DNA of 64,000 nt from Apostichopus japonicus (Eukaryota > Echinodermata > Holothuroidea > Aspidochirotida > Stichopodidae): the NCBI RefSeq assembly GCF_037975245.1, contig NC_092575.1:13009001-13073000 (forward strand), written 5' to 3'. Positions 36,535-50,800 of the stretch are shown piece after piece. Each line of letters begins with the position of its first letter. The stretch's first letter is position 1. The notes below the pieces were generated by a model. The model searched no databases, was not told the DNA's origin, and saw only the letters and a program-made list of their open reading frames with translations. The translations under genes and the position numbers were made by a program.

Positions 36535-37563
36535 AAAAGGAATGGCAGGAAATGAACCGTCCACACTGTGTAGATGATGTACTGTAGCCACAACAGCATA
36601 ATACATTGAACTTAGTTTATTTTCAGTATCTACTGTATCTCTGCTTATTAGACTCCCGTACATAAACAAACCATCTCGACTGTATAGCCACAACAGAAAC
36701 AACAGCAATAAACTTAGTTTATTTTTGGCATTCCTCCTCATATTGAAGGCCCTTATGCATAAATAAATCAAAAATGTATTGATCAGACTACCTAGATTGA
36801 ATACATAAATAATGAGGCTTTTAATTAAAGTTGGCATTCATTCTATCACTGCCGAGTACAACAGAGAAATTGTTCAGCAAATGAATCATGTTTTTCCTTC
36901 GTGTACAGATTGCACAGTGATGCGTGCGATGTTCGTTTTGAACTAGTAATGTACAAGTACAGTATTCATGATATTCATGATGAACAATCAAAAGTAGTAA
37001 ATGGAAAAATTAAATGGAAGTGGAAATAATTTGTGAGGTAAAGTAATTTGTGAGGAAAGTATGGTGTATTGAATCAAAAACCTTTGAGGTATTCATATTT
37101 CAAAATTTGATCACCACAGGTTGAATTTGAAGTGTTAAATCTAGAACATCATTCAATTCCACAACAGGAAAGAGACCAACAGTGGCTTGGCTTACATTAC
37201 ATATGACCTTGACAACTTTTGTAATTTGTTTTAGTCTTGTTACCATCAATTAGCAAGTTCTATTAGACTTTGCCTCCAAAAATGTATCTTTCATCGAGTT
37301 TTTTGTGTAATTCCTGTAATTGAATTGGGAATTAAATTTTCAGGTTACTTTTCCCAGCTCTTGATGATATAGGCTTTATTCTTCCTGATTCCTGATTTTG
37401 ACCACAAAAACAAGGTGTCAATACAAGTCATTGCATAACTATAGGACAGTGTGATTGAAAACTATTGTGTCTTGTACTTTAGTCCGGGTGTTACTAAAAC
37501 GAATGACAATTGCGTTACACATAACGAATGACAATATGTTGTACACACTAAAAAATTGCGTTG

Positions 37564-38108
37564 ACTAAAACGAATGACAGTAATGACAGCACAGACATTT
37601 GCTTCAACCGGATATCACAGTTCAGACTTCGTGGGTATCTAGATCTAGTAAAGTACGGACAAGATGCAAACGCACTTATAGTAAGCAAAATTGTAAGTCT
37701 GATTTTAAAAAGTAAATTTAACTTCATTTTTCCGATATTAATTGTTAGAAACTAACAATAGGCTACTATAATCTTGAAACGGCTTCAGTTATCTTTCTAT
37801 ATAAATCTACAGAGGTAAAAAGCACAGCACTCAAGCGCATTCTCACACAAAAACTTTCCCTGTGGTTTCTATCCGTAAATTACACCGAAACCCTGCAACC
37901 ACGTAACATGCAATTTTCCTCAAATCATTTTTGCGCAGAAAACCAGTAACCGCATTTACTCCACTCCGTTAATCATTTTATCTCTTCTCAACACTGTCCT
38001 TCGTTGTCATTCGTTGTCATTCGCTGTCATTCGCTGTCATTCGCGAATGATAATTAACCCTGTACAAAGTCAATTGTCAATCGGTCATTCGCTGTCATTC
38101 GTTTTAGT
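37564..38108. mobile_element. MITE-like element with ACTAAAACGAATGACAG inverted ends (545 bp)
   Basis: The left end is ACTAAAACGAATGACAG and the right end its reverse complement (GCTGTCATTCGTTTTAGT). Decamers TGTCATTCGC/T are repeated just inside the right end (about 38000-38045). A further partial left end lies at 37493. I cannot fix a target duplication. No transposase. Confidence 0.6.
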
Positions 38109-41100
38109 TTGTCCCCTTTAGTCCTTTGGTAGTGGTCAAAATCTGTCATTATTTTTATAAATTCTTATCAAAACACCCAAAAATTGTCGATTTAAAATTT
38201 GCACACTCAGTACAATCTTGACAAAACATTAAAAATATGAGTGTATATGGAGTGTGCAAAATTGTAATTTGACAAGTATTGTGTTTTGACAAAACAACTA
38301 GGTATGCAAAAAGGTTTTTTTTTGTGTGTGTGTGTGTGTGTGTAAATTCTATATCATATTTTGTATTTCATCAATGTAATGACCCTTCTTCACTTGTATG
38401 TGTGCTCACTCAGCTTCAAGATTGAAAATGAGAAGTGAATGTAACATAACATTTACTACTAAGTTCTAATTAAATAACAGCATGTAATTAAAATATGTAA
38501 ATGAACCTTACCAAAATTAATGAACTACTGCACTATAGCACATCAAATGTTTCAATCGGGTGTCTACAAAACAAACACCTAAGACCTGCAAAGCTAAGAC
38601 CCCTATCAATGCAAATCTGTGACCCTACTGCAAAAACTAAGACCCCACCAACTGCAAAACTAAGACACCGCTGTGTAACAGTCTGTTTTGCATAGAAGTT
38701 AGTATTTAGAAGAGACCTGTTTGTCTGAATATCTTAAGCAATTTTTTGCCCTCCCACTGTCCCCATGTCAGTTTTATTCATGGTTTCATTCCGAGGGTTG
38801 GGATTGCTTTGGAAGCAATGAATCCACATTTTATTTGTACAAGTTAAGGCAGACATACTGCTTTAATAATAGTTTCCTTGTCCTTCGGGAGAAAGTAAAC
38901 CCATTCACATCAAACAGTGATAAACCACTTGAAATTTGACCCTGGGGACAGTAGCTTAGGTTCTGTACAGTAGTCTGGTTTATTGACTATCTGACAGTCA
39001 GTCCATCTTCTTGGTGGATTAAAACAGGGAGTTGTTATGCCCTGATTAAAACCACCTCTTTGACACACTCAATAAATTTTGAGGTGTACAGTTTTGGACA
39101 TGTGGAAGTTGCAGAGAGGAGCCATTATCTTGTATGGTGGTTTGATGGATACACAGTATTAACTCAGGCCATGGGAACAGTTGCATCCTCTGCCATAGGC
39201 CCAACAGAGATAACTTCAAAGCAGGTTCTAATATGTGCCATGCCCTTCAGGGTAAGTTGTACTAGCGGTTGAACTAGAAGAAGCAATTAGGTCAGATAAT
39301 TTTAATGCATTGGTACGATTCAGAGGTAGTTATAATGAAGCTTGGTCTACAAATCCTGATAGCAGGTAAATTTATCTAAAGCACCTTTTTTCTGTGATTT
39401 TTCTTCTTCAACACTATGATATAGACACATATTAAATATTGATAAGTTTTTCGTACTGTTTTGGTAACTTGCAGAACCATGACATTACAAAATGGGTGCA
39501 AGTGAAAGTCTAATACTCTTTGACGATGGATTACATAGGATAGGACAGGAAGTTACTCAGTTCACATATTTACCTTTCTCCTTAAACAGACTTTAACTAC
39601 TGTACTAAGTAATGACAACAATATGACATCATTGGGAATGACATCATACTGAAGTTTACTTTCTTGATATAGATCTGGTATTAGGTGCACAGACAGGTGG
39701 TAGGGTTTCTGTTGTAGAGAGTTACTGTGGAGATCACAGTGTAAGTGATCTACTGGGACTTGAGAAGTCAGAAAAGTTTATCATTTTTTATGGCTTGTAA
39801 ATAGAACCTGTTAGTAATCTTTCTGGGAAGTGTGATGTAGGAGGACTTCTTGTCTGTGATGCTAGCTAGGTGCTAAGAGATTATAAAGGTGAACCTATGG
39901 TAAGGGGAAGGGGAATATAATAATGGTAAAATGCTCTCTGGTATAATACTTGTATGAACTACAGTACATGTACAGTAAAGCATAATTTTCATCATGCTGA
40001 CAATTTGTTGATTTTGGCCCATTTATAAAGTGATAAAGCGATTGAAAAAACCATGTAAACGAACCCAAGATCAATGTGTCATAGTAAGAGTAACTCCTGC
40101 CTTTGTCTACTGACAGAGTAACAGGTTCTTTTTTCCTTCAATATGTTAAACCTATGTATGCGTTAGTAAATGTCTTGACTTCAGTACTAGTAGCAGCACC
40201 TAATATTGCCCAGTCAAGAATTGTCCTGGCAAGTGCCAACCAAGCAGTCACATGTTCTGTAGGGTACTTGTTTATACTTTGTGATGCTGAAGAAAAAATC
40301 TGCTTGTGCCCAGTGGTTTATTTACTCACTTTTCATGCATAGATGAAGCAATGGGACCTCTGATGAAAGACAAACTACTGTTGTTTGGTACATTAAATGG
40401 TAGAATATATGGTATGTGCATACAGATAGTATAGAAAACCTGCTTAGTCATTGGAAAGTCTAGAGAATCCAATTTTATATCCAAAATGTAAACATTTCCC
40501 CTTGGCTTTGTAAAATTGTAATATTACTCTTCCTATTAAATCTTCTTTTTTGTTACTCATTTCATCCACATATATATCAGCTCCAATAACCAACTGTTTG
40601 CTTTTCTCCCTTTATCACAGTCTAGGCAAACATAAATTATACTTTCAGTCGTTCTTGTACCATTCAAATCCCAAATTATACTATTCTTGATTATGCCTTC
40701 GCTTTTGGTTTCAAAAATATTCCTTTGAATTTGTTCATTTTCATCATGTAATTGTTTTTTTTTATGTTATTATTATTATCCATTTTCTCTCCTGTTGTAA
40801 GGTCCACGTAATAACAGTGTATTGTACCTATGTAATTTACAGTACTACTCATATTTGTCAGCAGCTCTGCTCATTGTTTTGCCTGCTGTGATAATTGGCA
40901 CTCTGTCATTGTCTTTCACTGAATGTTTCCTAGAAACCAAATTGGAAAACGTTTTGTTCCTGAAGCTATTAATATCTGTGAATGGATTACAAATTGACAA
41001 CGCTCTTGTCACATTCAGTACTGTATGTAAAGATACATTGTTATGTTCTATATATCATAGTTAGTATTATTACTGTACACTACCCAAGTATCATTTATAG

Positions 41101-43480
41101 TTTGAAACTGATCTGACATAAAGTGCACTTTATGATATAGGCCTCTTAATTTTTTTTTCATTTTCTGTTTTGGTCAAATTTTGAGAGAAATCAATAGTCA
41201 GGATTCAATTCAAGGCTAAACCTGTGAGCTGTTACCCTGGTAACAGTACCATGTTAAAGCACAGAATCTCAAGTTTCAAGGTGAGGATAAAATAATAGAT
41301 AAATACATGATTTACATGCTGTGCACAGTAGAGTGTTACAGAGACAGGCCATTCAAAGGGCTTGATGGATTGATGGCTGACCAGGGATTAAAACTAGGGA
41401 GAAAAAGAAACCCACACTCACTTTAACCATGGAGCTATAATAGCTCCATGCTTTAACTGATCAATACAATGAAGAAGGTGTCACTGGCTAGTAAACTGTA
41501 AAATATTGCATTAGTGTTGACCACACATAAGTGAAAGAACTTCCTGTTTGGTTAGTGCAGGGAGTTGTTATGGAACTCCCTGGTTAGTGTTAGTGAATGA
41601 GGTATGTGTAAAAGCCTGGGGATTTGAGGTGGCATAGATATATACAGTATATGCATGACTCAGGATTTGTAAAGAATTTTACTATTGAATATGCCACATG
41701 TAGGGCTATGCATGAACACACAACATTCAATTGGCTCACTCTCTGATATACAAACACACATGTGTTCTGTTTGTTTTGAATTGGCTTTATTAAATCTTTT
41801 AAGTTAGTAGAATAGTTATTGTACAAACACAAATACACAGTGGCATCATTTAATGTGGATTATGTGGGAACGCTTTTCTTGTACAAACTTTGTGCCCTGT
41901 TGAAAGTGTAGGATGTTGACTATGCATTCACAGTACTTAGGAGTATATATATTAACTTATAGCAAATATTGCATGCAAGAGCCTGCCACTGGATGTGGTA
42001 ACATTCTATGTTGAGGTAAGTACTGTAGGACCATTATTAAGTGTTTGATTAAGTATGTAGGATTTACTGATCAGCTAAGCACTGTATATTAAAGGCTTCA
42101 TAATTGACGACGCACCTTTGTAATTGACACAGGTCTTCAAATATTACTAGCAACGATACAGCAGGCAACCTAAACTTTTTGCAGTCAAGCATAGTTACAT
42201 ATTTCATGAGTTTGAATCCATTTCAGGTATATGCTGATCAAATTGTATTGTTTTTATTAAGCTTTTTACACCCTACCCCCCAGTCTTGCACATTTTTTGG
42301 GCATTTGGAAATCTTACTCTCTTAAAAATATCCAAAATTACCTCAATATAATACCACTACTCTCTGGGACCTGATCTGTCTGAGCTTAGAGGCGCAGAGC
42401 ATAGCAAACAGCATCCAAAGTCAATGGATGTGTACTTAGGCCTACACAACAGTTAGCTTATCGACGAATGTGTCAATTTAGGGGTATGAAAGAACTTGAC
42501 ACAGCAGACATTTTGTGGTCAAATTCTGCTCAATTGTATTTTGTGTAGGCACAGAACAATAAATATTTTGAGATTATTACATTTCTGAGGAACTACACAT
42601 ATGAATTTTGGATTTTTAGATTGTGTGATTTTGCTTGTTCGCATGTGATTAATACCAGTGTGAACTATTCAAAATGTATCAGTGTGACAACCTTTTCATT
42701 ACCCATCATAATCACTGATTTCCTCCCAATATCCCTATTTGGTGTTCATAGATAGGTACAGGGAATTTTTTTTTTTTTTTCTGTTTGTGGCTATGGAATT
42801 GATCAGTTTGCAATCTCTGTTTGACTAAACACTTGAATGGTCTGGGAAACTGGACAGAAATTTCTGACCAGCTGTAAGAAGCAGGTGGCTTATGGTTTGG
42901 ACCAAAGCCAAAAATATGGCCATCACCAAACCTAAACGTGTTACTAATTAATCAATTTAATGATAAATCCTTGGGAACTCAAAATCAATGAAAGCATATG
43001 TCCTATTATCCTCACAGGGTGTAGGGATGGAATTATGGAAAAGTGATGTACTGTACTATCAAAACAAATAGAGAGTATATATTGTTATAAAGGATCTCAA
43101 TATCCCCTATGTAGCTTACTTGAACTACTGGAGTTGTTACTAAAGCTAGGAGTGCTGTGGACATAAAATTCACCTAAAGTTCATCACACTTCCCAGAAGA
43201 TGTTAGTTAATGTTAGTATTTATTTACTAGCCCAAATACTGTATTTAAAGTAATAATTCTTTGCCTCACAGTCACAGTTGAGGATTACACAGTTTCTGAC
43301 TTAACTACTGAAGAGCAAGGACACTGTACATGGTAGGGAGGGAGATCTATATGGGCTCTGAGATATTAATATCTACAAAATACCAAAAAATCAAAACTAC
43401 AGTTATGCAATGTTTGCTACTTGAAGTTGGTGTTGAAGAACATAGCATGTATAGACTCCGGATGTGTGACCTGGTTAATT
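38109..43480. other. Intergenic spacer upstream of SLF1
   Basis: AT-rich, without recognisable coding sequence. It contains (GT)n at 38325-38343, a GCAAAACTAAGACC-type repeat patch (38580-38670), a possible SINE head on the minus strand (about 41370-41450), and a hairpin CAGGGAGTT...AACTCCCTG (41557-41581). Short open frames at 39060 and 40103 show no domain. Confidence 0.5.
41370..41450 (-). mobile_element. Possible degenerate tRNA-derived SINE head
   Basis: On the minus strand TAGCTCCATGGTTAAAGTG resembles an A box and CTAGTTTTAATCCC a weak B box. The A-box part forms a perfect palindrome CATGGAGCTAT-A-ATAGCTCCATG. Body and tail are not clearly defined. Confidence 0.3.
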
Positions 43481-43640
43481 CACCTTGGCTTCGTCTTTGA
43501 GGACATCGTTTCTGTATGCTTTTGCGTTGGACGAATCTACAGTAACCGTAATAGTGATTACGGACTTTGCGATCTGCGTTATAGTCATTGCTGACTTTGC
43601 AATCCGCGGTCCGCCTCACAATCCTGCATGGTCGGTAAGA
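43480..43640 (+). promoter_or_regulatory. Candidate SLF1 promoter region (CpG-denser stretch)
   Basis: In AT-rich, CpG-poor surroundings this stretch has clustered CpGs (for example GCGTTGGACGAATC, GACTTTGCGATCTGCG, AATCCGCGGTCCGCC) and an imperfect two-copy motif GACTTTGCRATCYGCG. It lies 280-440 bases before the start codon. No TATA box is obvious. This is inference from position and composition only. Confidence 0.3.
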
Positions 43641-43916
43641 GTGACTCCATAGTTTACCCTTTCTGGCAACAACAAAGGAATGGGCTCAGTTTCTCCTCCA
43701 ATGCTGGCAAGGTCAAATTTGCTGATCTGGAAATCTGGAACTGTGGTCAGAAAGGTCATCGACACTTGTAACATGTCTGTGTTTAATACTTCTGTTCTGG
43801 GAGATATCACAGTCAGTACCTGTAGAATTGTGTTGCAATAATTCCATACAGGCACAGTCACCTTCAATCTTCTTCCACTCTCATGCAGTTTCAGATAACA
43901 GGGTGTGACCAGAATC

Positions 43917-46900
43917 ATGGAGATCAACAGGTCAACAGACATCAGGGCATGTAAGAGGCTGTTCCTGTTGACTGGATTTACCAGTGAAGAAAAGAGAGCT
44001 TTGATGCAGATCATCGTTAAACTGGGGGGAAAATGGGTCGACACCCTGGTAAGTTTCCTAACTTTATATGCGTTAGTATTTATTCTTTTTACTTCTTGTA
44101 CTCCATATTTGTTAATTCTATGATGACTTTTTTTCTTACATGGTGCAAGGGCAATGGAATGCAACATGTGCAATTCTGCTTATCAGCACAGTTTGGGTGG
44201 GAGTGGTGAAGGAAATTTTCCACTGAAAATCTGTCAGTACAGTTGTCATTTGTTAAATTGGTCATTCTTCAGACATTCATTGAATTCTTTCTTCTCGATA
44301 CTTTGTAGTCACAGTTTTTAATTTCTCGTTAGACCAGAATGTGAATGATTATAAAGTGGGATTCTAGAAACCCTGCTTAATTCTGACAAAATTACAGGTT
44401 TTGCCCTGGCAAGAAAAATGACTTCCATGGGTTAGGCTTGCTGAACTGACCACAGTACATACTGTTGGTTCTAGCCTGAGCAACAAAAGTAGAGAACAGC
44501 TCAACAAAATAGTTGAACTGTTTCTGTACCGTACATGTAACCTTCGGAGCAGATGTGGATATATACCATATTCTAATGGTATTACGGATGCAGCTAACCG
44601 GTGCAGGAGTAATACACATCCACTGTGCGGGCAACAGCACATGTTGATTTAAAGGAGGCTGTATATGACTAAATAGAATTTTGCACTCATCCTCTCACTC
44701 ACCTTGACTTCATAAAATCAGTTCTAACTCAAAACTTTGAACCTGCTGAGATCTTGTCAAGTTGTCTGGTCCCATCATTTTACTGGACCACAGACTGCGA
44801 TGCATGTTTTCACTATATTTTGAAGCAATGTGGCTTTATTTGAAACAATGAGGCTTAGCAATCCGGAGGTTTCGGGTCTCGATACCCGACCGGGTCATTG
44901 TAAGGTGGGTTTTACATCCAAGAGCAATCTACTGTTTTCCCATCTGAAATGACTTTCTAAAATTGAAAAGATTCCAAATTTGAGATAAAATGTTGAATTG
45001 GAAGCCACCCGAAGTGTCGTTTGTAATCCATAAGCCCTTACAGCCCTTGCAAGTGGGTTTCTCCCACATTTGTGGCTGCTTAAGTTTCATAAAAAATAAA
45101 GTTCTGCTGATTATTATTATATTATTATTATTACTATATTATGATTATTTTATGATTATTATTATGATTATGATATTCCCTCATAACTCCAAAGGTCGGT
45201 GATACTGCTCAGTACTATCAGTTGATCAGTGAGTGATTACTTATACATAACATTAAACTACAGCAGGCAGAATACCGGTCAATATAACATGTATAGTTCA
45301 AGGTGGTTACTACTGTAGTAGGTGTGGCTAGATTGCTATCAGGTTAAAACAAACACACTGGGTGGAACATTAATTGTGAAAGTCTCTCAAATCTATCTTC
45401 TGGTACAGGATCACCTACTGTATTTGCATGTACATGTTTATTTGTGTAGGCCAAAGGTCGTTCGGTTCACTGCTTGAAAGTATACCCAAAACAACAGTCA
45501 ACAATTTCAAGTTATAATTTTAGGCTTTCAGGGCATATTCTATGAAATCACAAAGGAAAAATGTAATATGATTAGCGAAAAGTATGTTCTCCTATAAACA
45601 GATTGAGAATAGTATGAATTTAATGCACAACATTGGTGTCATGTCTATAGGCTAACAAAATGAAAAACATTGAATTCTGAGAATTTTTCTCATGTATTTC
45701 AATGTTCAAGGTCTTTTACCTTGTCTAGATATATTTTTCTTTTCATGGAATGCCAATCCAAAATGGATTGACTCGACAGCCCAGACTATTAATAAGATCA
45801 GTGTCATCGAGAATTTTAAAATTTCTTATTCCTCTAGTCCTCTACCAAAAATGTAACTTAACATCTACATTAATATGAGGGGATCCCAAATACGAAATTT
45901 GGATGAACAATTTTGTAACATAATCTTAGCTCAGTAATAAGTACTCAATTTGGTGTGTGGAACGACAGAAGTCCTCATGCGTTGGATAATTTAAGTTTAA
46001 ATTTAATTTAAGTCCTCATGTGGAGATGAGGGGCCCTTCCTAGAAACAAGCAACTTGTAATCAGTTGAAGAGAAGATATACGTTCAGTATAATCTCCATT
46101 ATAACTTCAAACTGGTGGATGCCAGTGGCAACTGCTTTAATGGTCTGTCACAGTCAATTGTACAGTCCTGTAAGTCAACCCCTAAATGGTGCTTGCATTA
46201 GTTACTACTTACTGTATATTGCTGTGTATAACAGTCAACATCTTGAATCTTTCTTTCTTCCACTTTCAGGAGTTTGTACGTGAATGCACCCACGTGATCA
46301 GTGCAAAGCCCCTGAGAAGTGAAAAGTTCTTATGTGGCTGTGCATCAGGTAACGTTGAGCTACTCTACTGGGAAAGATTTGCACCATGCCCCAAAAATAA
46401 CTGCAAGGGAAGGTTTTAGATCACATGCGTTAACATCTGAAACTGGAAAGTGACACGTTTACGGTCTGAAATAAGTGATAATTCATGCGGTTGGGTGAGA
46501 GGTTACAGTAACTATCTGTCTCAGTGTCCAGACTCTCAAATTGTCTTTCATGGCTTACATGGCAAATTTTTAAATGTTTGTCCGCTAGTCCAGATGGACC
46601 AAATTTCTCTTCGGACAACCAAAATCATCTTGGAAGGTTGTCCAGTGTACGACTAGTTCTTTCATCAATTTCAGATTACATTGTAAAGTTCTAACTACTC
46701 CAAAATAGGCAGTTAAAATTGTAAAAAAAAAACATTTCCCGCCGTCACTTTGGAGGAACTGAAGTAAAACAAAAGCGATGATAAATCTATTTAGGATATG
46801 CCCAAAGAAGGGGTATTACTGGCCCAAAAAGCTGGTGTTCTATCCATGAAACTATATATACCCCAAATCAGTATTTAGATGATAAATTGGGCATCACCAC

Positions 46901-47834
46901 AACTTTGGTGTTCTATTCAACTTCTATACATCAACCTACACATCCCTCCTATAGTGTACTGTACCTATTGGTGATTGTTATTTAGTGTTTGGTCAACCAA
47001 AATGTAAGACCTGCTTGTCCAAGGGACACTCATCTCCTATCACAAAATTACATTCCCAATGGACTACTGAAAAAATATATATATTTTTGTATTCCTTTTG
47101 CAAACCACTGAGATATAGTGAAATACCAGGGAGGTTGTTCCTTCTTGCATCTCCTTAGTATCAAATACTGTAGATGCTTTTCAGGGAATGCTGGGTGTAC
47201 GGTAGCATCTAGTCTCTCACAGAATTAAAGTTTTAGGATTCATTTTGCTTGTGGGGAGAACAGACGTGACAAGTGCCTAGCTGTTGCAGTCACCCGTATG
47301 ATTCTTGTGTTAATTGAAGTCTCTTTACTCTGGACCTTTGTTTTCTAGCATTTTCTACTGTTTATGAGAAATAAGTAATAAAGTACAATGACGGTTTATA
47401 AATGTCAGGTATAACATCCCCCCCCTCCCCACCCCACCCACTGTCACCCCATCAGTGACCTTGTTCGCTCACTCTCTCATGAAGCTGTTTTCTACCGATT
47501 TACTTCTGTTTTCACTAACCAGTCTCCTTCCAAAACAGCTGCACTCTTGCTTAAATTAATGCCATTGTTTTCATATATATATATTATTGCATCCATCAGG
47601 TAAGTGGGTTCTAACGCCTCTTTACATCCGTAAGAGTTTCGGCGCCATGAAGTGGTTGAGGGAGGAGCTGTTTGAATGGTCCGCCATAGTCCACAGTAAA
47701 TTCCCTGCGGATATCCTATCCGCGCCAAGACGGTGGCGACATCACGTTTTCAGAGAGGGCAAGGGTGCGTTCGCCGACTGGACGGTGTTCGTGATGGTCG
47801 AGGATAAACACAGGAGACCAGAAGTTTACCAGAG
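43917..47834 (+). CDS. SLF1: SLF1 exons 1-3: BRCT1 and start of BRCT2
   Basis: Residues 1-148. BRCT1 covers about 14-90: KRLFLLTGFTSEEKRAL, then ECTHVISAKPLRSEKFLCG, then GKWVLTPLYI. Thr19-Gly20 and Lys63 occupy the places of the phosphate-binding triad of phosphopeptide-binding BRCTs, and the same TGF and SEKF motifs occur in vertebrate SLF1. GKWVLT with its Trp is the canonical third helix. Exon 3 then reads FEWSAIVHSKFP, SAPRRWRHHVFREG, AFADWTVFVMVEDKHRRP, the linker and first strand of BRCT2, with the SAP(K/R)RWR and GAFxxWxV motifs of the family. Confidence 0.95.
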
Positions 47835-50800
47835 GTATATATTGCAGCATGAGGTTTTTCTATTGATTAAAAACTCGTGTGTCCTCCAACATCGAGCAAC
47901 TGGTAGCAAAGTTGTCTTCAATTGATACAAGTGGCTGATATGAACATTAGATCTGGTACATGGTAAGGCCAGTAGACTTCCTTAGGGAAGACTACGTACT
48001 GTGTTATGTATCAATAGCTAATATCTGTTGATTTCACTGAAGGGTACATTTTTTTTCTTTCTTTCATAACCACTATACTATATTAAAAACAACCAAAGAC
48101 TTACTTACATACAGCAGTCACACTCAAAGGCTTGTTAGTTTTCAGTCATAAAAGTTAATAAATATTAAAGGTTCATTGATAAGCCAATTCATTGATGAGC
48201 CAAAGTTCTTTGATAAGCCAATGATTATTATAATTTTTTGGGGGGGGGCTTTCCCGAGCCCCCACCCTCCTTATCACTGAGTTGCATAATGACTGAGGTA
48301 TCTTCGTTTGATCTATTTTTCTTTTTTAATGCAGATTAATCGAAGCTGGTGGAGGGAAGACCATTAGCCTTCCAAGGGGCTCCTCCAGAAACAAGGAAGT
48401 TTTTGTGGATTGCATAACACACGTCATCGTCGACCACTGTTACGCCAGTGAAGTCCAGATGTTCGCACGAGCTGGTGTACCATGTCTTCATCCAGAGTAC
48501 CTAGCTGAGTTTCTCTTTCAGGTGAAAGATTGTTTCCATAGTAGTAGCTAACCAATAAGTTGTGATTTACAGGGAGAGTAGGAACTGTCAATAGCTGCAT
48601 TTTGTGTTGGATATGCCACAGTCCTTCTGGGGGTGGGGGGGGTGTTGGAAAGGGGATGTATACATGAAAATACCATTCATAGCTCTGGTCCACCAAAATT
48701 TGAATCACTCTAGGGTGGATGAAATTAGTCATTAACTTTAAGAGGTTGCAAATGAAAAAGATCATACAATTTCATTTTGTGTCACAAAAAATTGTTCCAT
48801 TTTCATACAATTTCAAGATGATACAATTTCATTTGTCTGTCACAAAAAAATGTTCCATTTTCACCTATATGGTAGAGTAGCCTACCAAACTTGAGTCTGC
48901 TACCTTACATCTAGATCTCTGAGTTCCAAAAGTTTTTTTTAATATTTTGTGACTTGGTAGGGTAACAACCCTAGTCAGGATGAAATTAGTCATTAACTTT
49001 AAGAGGTTGCAAATGAAAAAGATCATACAATTTCATTTTGTGTCACAAAAAATTGTTCCATTTTCATACAATTTCAAGATGATACAATTTCATTTGTCTG
49101 TCACAAAAAAATGTTCCATTTTCACCTATATGGTAGAGTAGCCTACCAAACTTGAGTCTGCTACCTTACATCTAGATCTCTGAGTTCCAAAAGTTTTTTT
49201 TAATATTTTGTGACTTGGTAGGGTAACAACCCTAGTCAGGATGAAATTAGTCATTAACTTTAAGAGGTTGCAAATGAAAAAGATCATACAATTTCATTTT
49301 GTGTCACAAAAAATTGTTCCATTTTCATACAATTTCAAGATGATACAATTTCATTTGTCTGTCACAAAAAAATGTTCCATTTTCACCTATATGGTAGAGT
49401 AGCCTACCAAACTTGAGTCTGCTACCTTACATCTAGATCTCTGAGTTCCAAAAGTCTTTTTTAATATTTTGTGACTTGGTAGGGTAACAACCCTAGTCAG
49501 GATGAAATTAGTCATTAACTTTAAGAGGTTGCAAATGGAAAAGATCATACAATTTCATTTTGTGTCGCAAAAAATTGTTCCATTTTCATACAATTTCAAG
49601 ATGATACAATTTCATTTGTCTGTCACAAAAAAATGTTCCATTTTCACCTATATGGTAGAGTAGCCTACCAAACTTGAGTCTGCTACCTTACATCTAGATC
49701 TCTGAGTTCCAAAAGTTTTTTTTAATATTTTGTGACTTGGTAGGGTAACAACCCTAGTCAGTGCAAACATTTCTTTAGAAATCACTCTCATTCGATGGGC
49801 AATACCTGCAAGATTTGTAGTGCAGCTCTTTGGACTTAAGTAGTCAATTGGCTTAAGTGACTTGGTCACATTATCCAACTTGTCTATTATCTCCACCGTC
49901 CTTAAGTGTTGCTACTTTTGTGACTGATGTGACACTTTGGTAACGACGTGACTGCAGTCCCGAATCCTTGCAACACTGACCTAACACAGCATTTTGGGGC
50001 GTGTTCAGGCCTATCGTAATATATTGAGTCTTAAGAGATGAAAGGCCTGCACTGACTTAAATCAGAGTAACTGAATTAATCTACCATCATTTGGTAGCAC
50101 AGTTTGTTGGATCATTTTCAGCTTTTGATTCTGTCGTTAAGGTCAAAAAGTCAGTTGGTGGAAAACGTAAAATTTCAGATTGTTACATTGTTGTTTGAAT
50201 TGTGTGTGAAATTATTGAAATCATAGTCCCTGTTAAGTTACATAGAACATTTGTTCATTTACTTATATTCAGAAGGAAAGATATATATCCATTCTGCTGC
50301 CATGATGCAAGATTTTAATTTAGGTGAAATCTTGTTTGATTTAAAAATGTCAGAACTCTTCATGTTTACAGGTGCATCCAAGAATAAAGCCTTATTTGAT
50401 CACGGACCAACAGAAACAGAAAGAGGAAACTAGGATAGATGAGATCAAGAAGTCTTCTAAGAAAGTCCCTAGAGGTGAGAAACATGTCATTGTCATCTGT
50501 AGTAAGAAGCAGAGTATAGGTCTCTAGGTGATAGGATATGTGTATCTTGTAAGAAAGTCCCTAGAGGTGAGAAACATGTCATTGTCATCTGTAGTAAGAA
50601 GCAGAGTATAGGTCTGTAGGTGATAGGATATGTGTATCGTGTAAGAGAGTCCCTAGAGGTGAGAAACATGTCATTGTCATCTGTAGTAAGAAGCAGAGTA
50701 TAGGTCTCTAGGTGATAGGATATGTGTATCTTGTAAGAAAGTCCCTAGAGGTGAGAAACATGTCATTGTCATCTGTAGTAAGAAGCAGAGTATAGGTCTC

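Noticed and set aside
36394-36837. 147-codon minus-strand open frame
   Set aside because: It runs through the right arm of the inverted repeat; the corresponding left arm has no matching open frame and no domain is recognisable.
39060-40342. Short plus-strand open frames upstream of SLF1
   Set aside because: No domain, no convincing splice sites, no continuity with each other or with SLF1.
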